Positions 27,301-37,877 of a stretch of 64,000 nucleotides of DNA are shown here, in pieces. This stretch comes from Rhodothermales bacterium. GTDB taxonomy: Bacteria; Bacteroidota; Rhodothermia; Rhodothermales; JANQRZ01. Position 1 is the stretch's first letter; the number at the start of each line of letters is the position of its first letter. The stretch spans positions 186,001 to 250,000 of the forward strand of contig JBDUXZ010000005.1 in the NCBI GenBank assembly GCA_039944855.1, in the 5' to 3' direction. The notes beneath the pieces are model-generated. The model did no database searches. It saw nothing but the letters and a program-made list of their open reading frames with translations, and was not told where the DNA came from. A program made the position numbers and the translations under genes.

Positions 27301-27915
27301 GAAGCGTTCGCCGCCGGGCACGAGAACGAGGTCTTCACCCTGAATCTCCATTAAGCCCACACCGTCCTGCCGAACGAAGTACGCCTCGCCCACCACGAAC
27401 GCCTTGTGAAAGCGCGTATCCGCCCGCCACGTATCCATGAGCGTGCCATCCCAGCGAAGGATTTGATCGTAGCTCTGGAAGTAGATCGCCTTCTCTGTTG
27501 CGAGCGTCGTCCAGACATCGCCAAAGCCGCGCCCCTCCTCCGGCACGTGGAATAGCAGGCTCTGATACGCGATCTGTCCTGCCGCATCCGGCGCGAGGAA
27601 CCCCACCTCCCCTACCCCCCCGACAAAGACCCGACCGGCAGAGTCTGTGGCGAGCGAGCGGGCGAACTGGCCGGGAAGAACTAGGCTTCGCCATGTGGCA
27701 CCGTCGTACTCGAGCAATCCTGACCGATTGGCGACGTAGATCACATCACGAACATCCTGCACGATGGACCAATTCTGAGCATGGGCTCCATACTCCTCGG
27801 GGGTGAACCGCTCCACGAAATACGGTCGCCCTCGCTCGGAGGGCAGGGCTTGTCCTGCCGCTCCGATGGGGAGCAGCAACAGAGTAAGACAACACAGCCG
27901 CAGCGCAGAGTTCAT
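24355..27915 (-). CDS. Hybrid two-component sensor: propeller, Y_Y_Y, HisKA, HATPase, REC
   Basis: A 1186-residue hybrid sensor kinase. A signal peptide (MNSALRLCCLTLLLLPIGAAG) is followed by a large periplasmic sensor of two-component-propeller blades up to about residue 690 and a Y_Y_Y domain (about 700-770, with YQYWLEGFDEGW and YTNLPENDYRFRV). One membrane helix (about 780-800) and a coiled linker follow. The HisKA H-box is FLANTSHELRTPLTAILGFADVL (about 850). HATPase motifs are NLVGNAIKFTQEGG, DTGIGI and GSGLGLAITRRIVHMLGG. A receiver domain closes the protein, with ED in LLVVEDG, the phosphoacceptor Asp in FLIDGHIG and Lys in IGKPF. It lacks the AraC output domain of classic HTCS proteins, so its output regulator is elsewhere. 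The sensed compound is unknown. Confidence 0.9.
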   Translation of the reverse strand: MNSALRLCCLTLLLLPIGAAGQALPSERGRPYFVERFTPEEYGAHAQNWSIVQDVRDVIYVANRSGLLEYDGATWRSLVLPGQFARSLATDSAGRVFVGGVGEVGFLAPDAAGQIAYQSLLFHVPEEGRGFGDVWTTLATEKAIYFQSYDQILRWDGTLMDTWRADTRFHKAFVVGEAYFVRQDGVGLMEIQGEDLVLVPGGERFAHERIDALLPFGETALLVTRNEGLLIWRNGRFEPFATAADAYLSRERVYAGAVLSDSVFALTTISGTVVLMDRAGRVLRVLGQDVGLESDELVLYAYADRQGGLWLALDTGLLRVDVLSPLTSFGQQAGLPGAVYNINRIDGQVYAATSQGLFRLESSGASTRDVVGRYARFVPVGNFTSQVWDVVEVGGKVLVAANDGVYEIGGERPRLVLAGRAFVLSLSASRPGLVYVGMKTGLALLQARGSDWEVTEHVGGVEVGEVRSATEGIDGSLWLGSSANGAARAWLDEGQLVGMQRYGEEEGLPPGPVTVYQSEGNLFTLSLDGVYRIDLAGARPRFVPADAVNAAVRPDGATPFLLHFDWRGKLWVVREGQLRVFNHTPDGSYEDVTPPVLHFRGVPNQILYSEPDRDVTWIAGEQGLLRYDAGEQKDYTVPYPALVRRVTADNDSLLFAGAMSERFAVPEVGHASNNFRFTFSAPTFNASEETVYQYWLEGFDEGWSGWRSETSKEYTNLPENDYRFRVRARNAQGVVSEEGVFAFEVLPPWYRTWWAYSLYVVIALVVIWVSGNIRIRQHRKMLLHEQAVNRRLDTANARLREANERLHQADKLKDDFLANTSHELRTPLTAILGFADVLQDELEGELHSFATMIKRGGERLLDTVNALLDMARLQADVIDVEPSDLDVIEEAKETVRALEPLADEKGLFLRVLPESSALPARMDQASLERILVNLVGNAIKFTQEGGVTVLIDASDDEVFLTVRDTGIGIHDEFLPDLFEEFNQQSTGYGRSHEGSGLGLAITRRIVHMLGGDIDVESRVGGGTTFQVTIPRYDQREIEGAGTSRDALPTLPERTRLLVVEDGARPQPRLRGILESTCHVDVVVGGSEAVAAVQGTAYDGFLIDGHIGSLPSGQPVLDALRLVPGHADTPAVAVTGFTMPGDRERYLAAGFTGYIGKPFTERRLLLLLESLLHARHFAEEKNVGGLG

Positions 27916-28086
27916 GGGTGCCGTATCAACCAAGAGCGGTATCGGCCGTGCGCTCACTGCCTTTAGAATCTCAAGCCAGATGTCCGGAAGATCCCGCTCT
28001 TGCCGTCCCCGTCAGGCCAGCTCTCGCGGGTGTCTAAGCCCCCCCAATACCCACCGCACGTGTGCTGATAGATTCACGCCTGACAC

Positions 28087-28117
28087 TTGCATATTACAAA
28101 AGCCGCAGTTATTATAG
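28087..28117 (+). promoter_or_regulatory. Possible promoter of the 40-residue peptide gene
   Basis: TTG at 28087-28089, a 20-base spacer and TATTATAG at 28110-28117, close to the Bacteroidota TTG-N20-TAnnTTTG pattern. It sits in a local AT-rich island, about 50 bases before the start codon. Confidence 0.4.
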
Positions 28118-28164
28118 ATCGTCCGTTTGCTAGTAGAGCCGCCACCCACTAGACACCCCGCCAC

Positions 28165-28287
28165 ATGAAACGCTTCCTCGCTGCCATCGCTCTCCTCCTC
28201 GTCATCAGCGGCCCGCTCGCGCAGACCGCCAGCGCCGAGAAAGGCCGTTCCGGGACCACGACCCCCGCCGGTGACATCCTCGATTGA
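28165..28287 (+). CDS. Small secreted peptide, 40 residues
   Basis: ATG AAA CGC ... GAT TGA encodes 40 residues. Residues 1-24 form a convincing signal peptide: MKR basic start, a hydrophobic core of LAAIALLLVISGPLA type, and a possible TASA cleavage site. A mature tail of about 16 polar residues (EKGRSGTTTPAGDILD) would remain. A likely promoter stands 48 bases upstream and a strong terminator begins 22 bases after the stop, so this is an independent transcription unit. No family was recognised. It could be a secreted peptide or, less likely, the relic of a longer gene. Confidence 0.6.
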   Translation: MKRFLAAIALLLVISGPLAQTASAEKGRSGTTTPAGDILD

Positions 28288-28308
28288 GCTGAGTCCGCAT
28301 CAAGCAGA

Positions 28309-28345
28309 AGCGCCGGCCTCCACGTGGAGGCCGGCGCTTTTTTCT
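28309..28345 (+). terminator. Strong intrinsic terminator
   Basis: A perfect 15-bp palindromic stem (28309-28323 with 28324-28338) centred on CCACGTGG, followed by a run of T (TTTTTCTTT pattern at 28338-28346). It ends the 40-residue peptide transcript and lies 18 bases before the convergent nadA stop. Confidence 0.85.
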
Positions 28346-28362
28346 TTACGGAGCGCTCGCGC

Positions 28363-29370
28363 TCAGCGGACGCCTTCGCTCATCGCAAGCATACGCTCGA
28401 TAGGCTGAAGCGCACGGAGCCGGATTGCCTCGTCCATGACGATCTCCGGCGCTTCGTGCTTGAGGCAGAGGTAAAGCTTCTCGAGGGTATTCAGCTTCAT
28501 GTGCGGGCAATCGTTGCAGGCGCAGCCGTTCGAGGGCGGCGCGGCGATGAACGTCTTCTCCGGGTTATCCTTCTGCATCTGGTGGAGGATGCCGGACTCC
28601 GTTGCCACGATGAAGGTGTCGGCCTCGCTCTCCGTCGCGAAGCGGCGGATGCCGCTCGTGGAGCCGATGTAGTCGGCATGCTGGAGGACGGCCTCTTCGC
28701 ACTCGGGGTGGGCGAGCACGGGGGCATCGGGGTGGCGAGCTTTGAGGCGGACGAGCTGCTGCTCGGAGAACACCTCGTGGACGATACAGCTCCCCTCCCA
28801 CAGCACCATGTCGCGGCCCGTCTCTTTGATGAGCCAGCGGCCGAGGTTGCGGTCGGGCGCGAAGATGATCTCCTGCTCGGGCGGGATCTGCCGGACGATG
28901 TGCTCGGCGTTCGACGACGTGCAGATAATGTCCGTCTGCGCTTTGATGTCGGCCGTGCAGTTGATGTACGAGATCACGATGTGATCCGGGTACTGCGCGC
29001 GGAAGGCGGCGAAGGCGGCGGGCGGGCACGAGTCGGCGAGGGAGCAGCCGGCGTTGAGGTCGGGGAGGATGACCTTCTTATCCGGGTTCAGAATCTTCGC
29101 GGTCTCCGCCATGAAGTGGACGCCGGCGAAGACGATGATGTCGGCGTCAGTCCGAGCGGCCTCGCGCGCGAGCCCGAGGGAGTCGCCGATGTAATCGGCG
29201 ATATCCTGAATGTCGGGCTCCTGGTAGTAATGCGCGAGGAGCACGGCGTTCTTCTCGCGCTTCAGCCGTTCGATCTCGTCGAACAGGTCGAGCGTCGGGT
29301 CGACGGCTTCACGGACGTAGCCGAAGTCGGTGAGGAGATCGGGGACGAGGAGGTCGAGGGTGTCGGTCAT
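28363..29370 (-). CDS. nadA: Quinolinate synthase NadA
   Basis: A 335-residue cytoplasmic [4Fe-4S] enzyme that condenses iminoaspartate with dihydroxyacetone phosphate to make quinolinate for NAD synthesis. Conserved blocks are [41 protein letters not shown] and [11 protein letters not shown]. The three cluster cysteines fit Cys109 ([11 protein letters not shown]), Cys195 (WEGSCIVHE) and one of the cysteines in CACNDCPHM (283-288). Length is normal. nadB and nadC are not in this window. It follows the LolD-like ATPase by 78 bases and may belong to the same transcript. Confidence 0.97.
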   Translation of the reverse strand: MTDTLDLLVPDLLTDFGYVREAVDPTLDLFDEIERLKREKNAVLLAHYYQEPDIQDIADYIGDSLGLAREAARTDADIIVFAGVHFMAETAKILNPDKKVILPDLNAGCSLADSCPPAAFAAFRAQYPDHIVISYINCTADIKAQTDIICTSSNAEHIVRQIPPEQEIIFAPDRNLGRWLIKETGRDMVLWEGSCIVHEVFSEQQLVRLKARHPDAPVLAHPECEEAVLQHADYIGSTSGIRRFATESEADTFIVATESGILHQMQKDNPEKTFIAAPPSNGCACNDCPHMKLNTLEKLYLCLKHEAPEIVMDEAIRLRALQPIERMLAMSEGVR

Positions 29371-29448
29371 CGGACGCAGAGGAGTCAGCTAGAGGCAGCG
29401 GAAAATCGCGTGCCTCCCGTAAACGGTCGATACGGCGGCGAGTTCTGC

Positions 29449-30203
<755 letters not shown>

Positions 30204-30207
<4 letters not shown>

Positions 30208-31589
30208 TCCCCGTCCTCGCGCTCGATCCCGTACTTGTTCAGCTTGTTGTAGAGGTGCGAGCGCTGGATGCCGATGGCCTCGGCCGTCTGCGAGACGTTC
30301 CACCCGAACTCCTCCAGCTTCCGCTCGATGAACAGCTTCTCGGCCATGTCGCGGAAGTCGGCGAACTGGTCGTACTGGTTCAGCAGGCCGACGAGCGGGT
30401 CCTGGGCCGCACCGCCGGGGCGGACGTAGAGCTCGACGTCGTGCTCCGTGATCTGATCGCCGTCGGAGAGGATGAGGAGGCGCTCGACGACGTTGTTCAG
30501 CTCGCGGACGTTCCCGCGCCAGTCGTAGCGCTGGAGCCGGTCGAGCGCGGCGTCAGTGAAGGCTTTGGCGGAGACGCCGTTGCGGCGGGCGACGTGGGAG
30601 AGGATGAACCGGGCGATGAGCGTGATGTCGCTCTTGCGCTCGCGCAGCGGCGGGACGTGGATGAGGATGACCGAGAGCCGGTGGTAGAGGTCCTCGCGGA
30701 ACGTGCCCTCCCCCACTTCGGCCAGCAAATCCTTGTTCGTCGCCGCCACGACGCGGACGTTGACGTCGATGGAGCGGTCGCCGCCGACGCGGGTGATCTT
30801 GCTCTCTTGCAGGGCGCGGAGCACCTTCGCCTGCGCGCTCGGGCTCATGTCGCCGATCTCGTCGAGGAAGAGCGTGCCACCGTCGGCCTGCTCGAACTTC
30901 CCGATCCGCTGCTTCGTGGCCCCGGTGAAGGAGCCCTTCTCGTGGCCGAACAGCTCGCTCTCGATCAGCTCGCTCGGGATCGCGGCGCAGTTGACCTCGA
31001 CGAGCGGGCCGTCGGCGCGGTTCGAGCGGTGGTGGACCCACCGGGCGACGAGCTCTTTGCCCGTGCCGGGCTCGCCGGTGATGAGCACGCGGGCCTCCGT
31101 CGGCGCGACGCGCTCAATCGTCGACTTGATCCGGTCGATCGCGGCGCTCTCGCCGACGATCGGCGTGAGGTCCGACTGCTCGGCGTCGACGATCGTCTGC
31201 CGCATCCGCCGGTTCTCGGTCTTCAGCGAGCCGCGTTCGAGCGCGCCGCGCACGGAGACGAGGAGGCGGTTGAGGTCGGGCGGCTTCTCGATGAAGTCCG
31301 CCGCGCCGAGACGGGTGGCCTCGACGGCCGTCTCGACCGTGCCGTGCCCCGATATCATGATGATCGGGATGCCGACCTCGGCCTCGCCGAGCGCTTCGAG
31401 CACGTCGAGCCCGTCGCGCTTCGGCATCTTGATGTCGAGCAGCACGAGGTCGTGCCGCCCGCTCTTCGCCTGCTCGAACGCGTCGTCCCCGTCCACCGCC
31501 TCCTCGACCTCGTAGCCCTCGTATTCGAGGATGTCCCGGAGGGTGCGACGAATGCTGGGTTCGTCGTCGGCGATGAGGATGGTTGGCAT
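30204..31589 (-). CDS. Sigma-54-dependent NtrC-family response regulator
   Basis: A 461-residue activator with REC (1-120), AAA+ (about 140-375) and Fis-type HTH (about 415-458). The REC residues are intact: Asp8/Asp9, phosphoacceptor Asp52 and Lys102. The AAA+ domain has Walker A GEPGTGKE (172-179), Walker [10 protein letters not shown] and the sigma-54 contact loop as GSFTGA (219-224) rather than the usual GAFTGA. The HTH reads [26 protein letters not shown]. It would activate sigma-54 promoters after phosphorylation by an unlinked kinase. It is coupled by GTGA to the LolD-like gene and lies 77 bases after the YfgM-like gene. Confidence 0.94.
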
Positions 31590-31666
31590 GGGCAGAGGGG
31601 CAGGGATGCGAAGAGGGCGAGCGGGGGTACGAGCGGCGGGGCTATTGGTTCACGCCGCGCCCGTGG

Positions 31667-32380
31667 TCACTCCCCCGCCTGCGCCATCGCGGCGAGACGG
31701 GCGGTGTACGCCGGGACGTTCGCGGCCTGCGGGGCGTCCGGGTATTCCTCGACGATCTCCTCGTAGGCCGCGCGGGCGGCGTCGAAGTCGCCGGCCTGCT
31801 CGAAGTTGCGGGCGGCGTCGAGGTAGTAGCCCGGCGCGGTCGCCGCGCTCTCGTAGCTGCGGGCGGCGCGCTGGTAGAGACGGGCCGCGTCGGCGAAGTC
31901 GCCGGCTTGCTCGGCGATGGCGGCCTGCCCGGCAACCGCGCTGGCCCCGAGGATGTCCTCCCCACCGTCGTAGTCCTCGAAGTACGCACCGGCCTCTTCG
32001 TAGCGACCGAGTTCGAAGAGCGCGCTCGCGGCGTAGAACCGGGCGAGGTTGCCGCCGCCCGTGGAGCCGTACTCGTCGGCGATTTCCAGCAGGCCGGGCG
32101 CGTCGGCGGTGCCGTCGAGGGCCTCTTGGAACGACCCGCTCTCGTAGACCGGAAGGATCTCGCCGAGGGCGTCGTTGGCGACCTCGCCCTGGTTCACCAT
32201 GTAATAGGTGTAGCCGAGCACGCCGAAGATGATCACGACGATCCCGATGCCGGCGGCGATCAGCGCGCCCCGGTACTTCTCGGCCATCGTCATCGTCCGG
32301 GCGTACGCGGTGATAACTTTGTCCTCCCGGAGCTCTTGGCGGCGGCTGACCTGCTTGGGGGGCTTGAGCATCGAAGACAT
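31667..32380 (-). CDS. Membrane-anchored TPR protein, YfgM-like
   Basis: A 237-residue protein with a short cytoplasmic N-terminus (QELREDKVITAYART), one membrane helix (about 37-62, GALIAAGIGIVVIIFGVLGYTYYMV) and a periplasmic array of about four TPR-like repeats (FYAASALFELGRYEEAGAYFEDY, AIAEQAGDFADAARLYQRAARSY, NFEQAGDFDAARAAYEEIVEEYP). The arrangement matches YfgM-type ancillary SecYEG/periplasmic chaperone proteins. The ATG at 32380 was preferred because upstream codons lack character. It is the first of four co-directional genes ending with nadA. Confidence 0.75.
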   Translation of the reverse strand: MSSMLKPPKQVSRRQELREDKVITAYARTMTMAEKYRGALIAAGIGIVVIIFGVLGYTYYMVNQGEVANDALGEILPVYESGSFQEALDGTADAPGLLEIADEYGSTGGGNLARFYAASALFELGRYEEAGAYFEDYDGGEDILGASAVAGQAAIAEQAGDFADAARLYQRAARSYESAATAPGYYLDAARNFEQAGDFDAARAAYEEIVEEYPDAPQAANVPAYTARLAAMAQAGE

Positions 32381-32471
32381 AAGGGGGGCCTGTCGGGTTA
32401 GGGCTCGGGGAACGAGCGCAGCGGATTGCAAAGGGTTAGCCGCCCCAAACGGAGCGAGGCGCAGAAGATAG

Positions 32472-33659
<1,188 letters not shown>

Positions 33660-33685
33660 GCGCTGCGTCCCCTCCCTGAACGACT

Positions 33686-33713
33686 GTAGGGGCGGCGCGT
33701 GCGTCGCCCCTAC
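33686..33713. repeat. GTAGGGGCG-type hairpin between gap and pgk
   Basis: A 28-base near-palindrome with outer arms GTAGGGGCG and CGCCCCTAC. It belongs to the family seen at 2657-2684 and 11653-11740. It may partly uncouple gap from pgk expression. Confidence 0.75.
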
Positions 33714-33730
33714 TCATTTCCCCTCTCCCG

Positions 33731-34912
33731 ATGCCGAAACTCACCCTCGACGACCTCGACCTCCGCGGGCGCCGCGTACTCGTCCGCGTGGACTTCAATG
33801 TGCCCCTCGAAGACGGCACGATCACCGACGACACCCGCATCCGCGCCGCGCTCCCGACGATTCGCAAAATCACCGGCAGCGGTGCCACCGCGATCCTGAT
33901 GAGCCACTTCGGCCGCCCGAAGGGCGCGCCCGACCCGGCGTACTCCCTCGCCCCCGTCGCCGAGCACCTCCGCTCCCTCATCGACGCGCCCGTCGTGTTC
34001 TCCGAGGCCACGGTCGGGGACGAAGCCGCGCGCGCGATCGCCGACGCGCCGGACGGCGCGGTCGTCCTGCTCGAAAACACGCGGTTCCACGCGGGCGAGA
34101 CCCAGTGCGACGCCGACTTCTCCCGCCAGCTCGCCGCCCTCGGCGACGTGTACGTGAACGACGCCTTCGGCGCGGCGCACCGCGCCCACGCCTCGACGGT
34201 CGGCGTGACCGAGTTCGTGGAGCAGGCGGCGATGGGCTACCTGCTGCAACGCGAGGTCGAGATCCTCGGCGACGCGCTCGAAGACCCGGCGCGGCCGTTC
34301 GTCGCCGTGCTCGGCGGGGCGAAGGTGTCGGACAAAATCGGCGTGATCCGCGCGCTCCTCGGCAAAGTCGACCGCCTGCTGATCGGTGGCGCGATGAGCT
34401 ACACGTTCCTCAAAGGGCTCGGCCATGACGTCGGCAGTTCCAAAGTCGAGGACGACCGGACGGACGAGGCGTTCCGGCTCTACGACGGCGCCCGCGACCA
34501 GATCGTCCTCCCCACCGACCACGTCGTCGCCGACGCCTTCGACAACGACGCCGCGCGGCGCGTCGTCGAAGGCGAGATCGACGAGGGCATGGCGCTCGAC
34601 ATCGGGCCGAAGACGCGCGAGCAGTACCGCAGCATCCTGCTCAACGCGAAGACCGTGATCTGGAACGGGCCGATGGGCGTGTTCGAGATGCCGAACTTCG
34701 CCGCCGGCACGCTCGCCGTCGCCGACGCCATCGTCGAGGCTACGCGCGAGAACGACGCGCTGACGATCGTCGGCGGTGGGGATTCCGTCGCGGCCATCAC
34801 GCAGGCCGGCTACGCCGACGACGTGACGCACGTCTCGACCGGCGGCGGCGCCATGCTCGAATTCCTCGAAGGCGAGGCCCTGCCCGGCATCGCCGCGCTG
34901 AGCGACCGATAA
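33731..34912 (+). CDS. pgk: Phosphoglycerate kinase
   Basis: A 393-residue glycolytic kinase that makes ATP from 1,3-bisphosphoglycerate. Signatures are RVLVRVDFNVPLEDG at the N-terminus, MSHFGRPKG, LLENTRFHAGE, VAVLGGAKVSDKIGVI, the nucleotide site WNGPMGVFE and the C-terminal GGGDSVAAI and VSTGGGAMLEFLEG blocks. Length is normal. It is probably co-expressed with gap upstream; MscS follows after 29 bases. Confidence 0.98.
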   Translation: MPKLTLDDLDLRGRRVLVRVDFNVPLEDGTITDDTRIRAALPTIRKITGSGATAILMSHFGRPKGAPDPAYSLAPVAEHLRSLIDAPVVFSEATVGDEAARAIADAPDGAVVLLENTRFHAGETQCDADFSRQLAALGDVYVNDAFGAAHRAHASTVGVTEFVEQAAMGYLLQREVEILGDALEDPARPFVAVLGGAKVSDKIGVIRALLGKVDRLLIGGAMSYTFLKGLGHDVGSSKVEDDRTDEAFRLYDGARDQIVLPTDHVVADAFDNDAARRVVEGEIDEGMALDIGPKTREQYRSILLNAKTVIWNGPMGVFEMPNFAAGTLAVADAIVEATRENDALTIVGGGDSVAAITQAGYADDVTHVSTGGGAMLEFLEGEALPGIAALSDR

Positions 34913-34941
34913 CCCCTTCCCTTCTCCCCTTCCCCGTTTCT

Positions 34942-35901
34942 ATGCAAGCCGACACCACCGCTGTCATCACAGAATCCGACCCGCTGACGCTGACGGACCT
35001 GGCCGGGCTGGATTTCTGGCTGAGCATCGGAGCCTCGGTGCTCCGCGTCGCCGTCATCCTCGGCCTCGCCGTCTTCATCATTGGCCTCGTGCGGCGGCTG
35101 ATGCTGCGCTGGCGGGCGGAGCACGAAGCCCTGCCCGCGATTGACCCGCGCCGGCAGCGCGCGTTCACGGTCTCGAACCTCATCATGTCGGCGACGCGCT
35201 ACGTCGTGTGGACGTTCACGACGATCATGGTGCTCGCCGCGATCGGGCTCGACATCGGGCCGCTCATCGCCGGGGCCGGGATCGCCGGCCTCGCGGTCGG
35301 CTTCGGGGCGCAGACGCTCGTTAAAGACGTGATCGCCGGGCTCTTCCTCCTCTTCGACGACATCATTCACGTCGGCGACCTCATCACCTTCGGCTCGACG
35401 ACGGGGACGGTCGAGGCCATCAGCCTCCGGCTCGTGAAGGTGCGGAAGTTCGACGGCGAGCTCGTGATGATCCCGGCGGGTGAGCTGCGGACGTTCGGAA
35501 ACAAGAGCGTCGGCTACGCCCGTGTCATCGTCCCGATCGGCGTCTCGTACGAGCAGGATCTCGACGAAATCCTCGAGGTGCTGAACGAGGTGGCGCTGGA
35601 GTGGGCCGCCGTGCCGGAGAACAAAGAGACGATGCTCGAAGAGGTGCCGGTGGTCCAGGCCGTCACCGACCTCGGCGACTCGTCGGTCACGGCTCGGATC
35701 GTCGTGCAGGTGATTCCGGGCTCGCAATTCCCGGCCGAGCGGGACCTTCGTGCACGCATCAAGCGCCGCTTCGACGCGCAGGGTATCGAGATTCCGTTCC
35801 CGCGCCGGACCCTCTATCTCCGGCAAGAAACGGAGCTGCCCGCCCGCTCCATCAAGCAGACCGAGGCCTCGCCCGCCGAGAACGTGGACGACGCAGCGTA
35901 A
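34942..35901 (+). CDS. Small-conductance mechanosensitive channel (MscS family)
   Basis: A 319-residue inner-membrane channel that releases solutes on osmotic downshock. Three membrane helices lie in the first 150 residues; the third (LIAGAGIAGLAVGFGAQTLVKDVIAGLFLLFDD) is the Gly/Ala-rich pore helix typical of MscS. The beta domain begins at VGDLITFGSTTGTVEAISLRLVKVRKFDGELVMIPAGEL. The C-terminal alpha/beta vestibule follows, ending in a short charged tail. It lies 29 bases after pgk and 53 bases before the ABC ATPase. Confidence 0.93.
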   Translation: MQADTTAVITESDPLTLTDLAGLDFWLSIGASVLRVAVILGLAVFIIGLVRRLMLRWRAEHEALPAIDPRRQRAFTVSNLIMSATRYVVWTFTTIMVLAAIGLDIGPLIAGAGIAGLAVGFGAQTLVKDVIAGLFLLFDDIIHVGDLITFGSTTGTVEAISLRLVKVRKFDGELVMIPAGELRTFGNKSVGYARVIVPIGVSYEQDLDEILEVLNEVALEWAAVPENKETMLEEVPVVQAVTDLGDSSVTARIVVQVIPGSQFPAERDLRARIKRRFDAQGIEIPFPRRTLYLRQETELPARSIKQTEASPAENVDDAA

Positions 35902-35954
35902 CTCTGAGATTGGAAGGTCGTAGCGTTCCCGTCCCTCCTGCTCCCCGCTCGTCT

Positions 35955-36917
35955 ATGTCTGCCGCGATCTCCACGCTCGGCCTGCACAAAACCTACCGCA
36001 GCGTCTTCGGCGCGAGCATCGACGCGCTCCACCCGCTCGATCTGGAGGTGGAGCGGGGCGAGATCTTCGGCCTGCTTGGGCCGAACGGCGCGGGCAAAAC
36101 GACGCTCGTCAAACTGCTCCTCGGCGTCGCCCTTCCGAGCGGCGGCGAGGGCCGGCTCTTCGGCCGCTCGATCCGGGAGCCCGAGGCGCGGCGACCCGTC
36201 GGCTTCCTCCCCGAGAGCCACCGCTTCCCCGACTACCTCACGGCAGCCCAGGTGCTCGACACCTACGCCCGCGTCGCAAATGTGTCCGAAGCCGAGCGCG
36301 TCCGCCGTATTCCCGAACTGCTGGAGCGCGTCCGCATGGCGAAGTGGGCCGACACGCGCGTCCGCAAGTTCTCGAAAGGGATGATGCAGCGGCTCGGCCT
36401 CGCGCAAGCCCTCGTGAACACGCCCGACCTCCTCTTCCTCGACGAGCCCACCGACGGCGTCGACCCCGTCGGCCGCCGCGAGATTCGCGACCTCCTCCTC
36501 GATATCAGCCGCGAGGGCACGACGATCTTCCTCAACTCCCACCTGCTGAGCGAGGTCGAACAGATCTGCACGCGCGTCGCCATTTTGAAAGAGGGCCGCC
36601 TCGCCCGGCTCGGCACCGTCGAGGAGTTGACGACGCAGGACCGCGTCTACGAACTCCGCTGCACGCCGCTTCCCGATTCGCTCGATCCCGAATTCGTCCG
36701 CCTGTTTCGCCCGCTCGACGCGGCGGAGTCGCGCTCGCTCCCCGACGAGGCGCTGGCGTCATACCGCCTCGCCGTGCAGGACCGCGCCCACCTCAACGCC
36801 GTGCTCGACGCGCTGCGCGGGGCCGGGGTCGAAGTCGAGTCCGTGCAGCCGCTCCGGCAGAGCCTCGAAGCGTACTTCGTCGAGGTGGTGAGCGACGGCG
36901 AGGCCGTGCCCTCATGA
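35955..36917 (+). CDS. ABC transporter ATP-binding protein (ABC-2 export type)
   Basis: A 320-residue ATPase of the CcmA/NosF/DrrA group, which drives ABC-2-type exporters. Motifs are Walker A LLGPNGAGKTT, signature KFSKGMMQRLGLAQAL, Walker B LLFLDEPTDGVDP and the H-loop LNSHLLSEVEQ. The C-terminal 90 residues form the usual accessory domain. The ATG at 35955 gives the normal family N-terminus. The stop overlaps the permease start (ATGA), so the pair forms one transporter. Confidence 0.93.
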   Translation: MSAAISTLGLHKTYRSVFGASIDALHPLDLEVERGEIFGLLGPNGAGKTTLVKLLLGVALPSGGEGRLFGRSIREPEARRPVGFLPESHRFPDYLTAAQVLDTYARVANVSEAERVRRIPELLERVRMAKWADTRVRKFSKGMMQRLGLAQALVNTPDLLFLDEPTDGVDPVGRREIRDLLLDISREGTTIFLNSHLLSEVEQICTRVAILKEGRLARLGTVEELTTQDRVYELRCTPLPDSLDPEFVRLFRPLDAAESRSLPDEALASYRLAVQDRAHLNAVLDALRGAGVEVESVQPLRQSLEAYFVEVVSDGEAVPS

Positions 36918-37795
36918 CCGCCCTCATCCTCCTCACGATCCGCGAGCTGCGCGCCAAGCTCATCATCGTTGGCCTCTTCGCCGTGGCGACGTTCGTGTGG
37001 CTGATGCTGACGTTCGCGCTCAACCTCGACATCGTCGACGGGACGCTGGCCGGGATGCGGATCTTCGGACAGGAGACGGCGCTGGAGCAGCAGGTCGAAG
37101 TCGAGGACCCGGAGACGGGCGAGGTGCGGACCGAGACGCTGCGGCCGTTCGGCGAGAACCCGCTCGAAAACCTGGTGATCTCGGTGCAGCAGGGCGTGGC
37201 GGGGATCACGTTCTGGGTCGTCCTCCTGCTCGGGCTCTTCGCGACGGGCTCGCTCGTGGCGAGCATGATGGAACGCGGCCAGGTGGACCTCCTCCTCTCG
37301 AAGCCGGTCGCACGCTCAACGCTGCTCGGCGGGAGATTGCTCGGCGTGGGGGCCGTCGTCGCCGCACTCGTCGTCTACGTGCTCGGAGCTGTGTGGCTCG
37401 TGATCTCGATCAAGAGCGGGATCTGGAACGGCTCGTTCCTAATCGGCGTGGCCGTCGTGCTGACGATGTTCGCCGTGCTCTACGGCATCGTCACGCTCGT
37501 GAGTGTGTGGACGGAGAGCACGGCGCTCGCGATGATCGTCGCGCTCGGCCTCATCGTGGCCTCGCTTGTGCTCTCGGCACCGGACGAGGCTGTGCTGCAG
37601 ATCAACCGGCCGTGGCGAGAGATTTACGTTGGGCTTTATTACCTCTTCCCCAAGTTCCCCGCCGCGACGGCGATGACGTGGACGCTCGCCGGCGGCGAGC
37701 CCGTCGAGAATTGGGTGCCGTTCCTCACGTCGCTCGCTTTCGGCGCGGCGTGTTATGCGGGTGCCTTTGCCCTCTTCCAGCGAAAGGATTTCTAG
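36914..37795 (+). CDS. ABC-2 type permease
   Basis: A 293-residue membrane protein, the permease partner of the preceding ATPase. Six membrane helices can be traced: the first at residues about 15-38 (LIIVGLFAVATFVWLMLTFAL), a periplasmic loop with many acidic residues (about 50-85), then helices from about 95 onward. SMMERGQVDLLLSKPVARSTLLGGRLLG is the cytoplasmic coupling motif of this family (compare NosY-type permeases). Start and preceding stop overlap (ATGA). The exported substrate is unknown. Confidence 0.88.
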   Translation: MTALILLTIRELRAKLIIVGLFAVATFVWLMLTFALNLDIVDGTLAGMRIFGQETALEQQVEVEDPETGEVRTETLRPFGENPLENLVISVQQGVAGITFWVVLLLGLFATGSLVASMMERGQVDLLLSKPVARSTLLGGRLLGVGAVVAALVVYVLGAVWLVISIKSGIWNGSFLIGVAVVLTMFAVLYGIVTLVSVWTESTALAMIVALGLIVASLVLSAPDEAVLQINRPWREIYVGLYYLFPKFPAATAMTWTLAGGEPVENWVPFLTSLAFGAACYAGAFALFQRKDF

Positions 37796-37877
37796 GGCAG
37801 CGCAACCTCGCGGGACGTAGCGCCGAACAAGAAAGGAAATGCGCTCACGCGCTCTCCTCCCAGCATCCGGAATCCTC

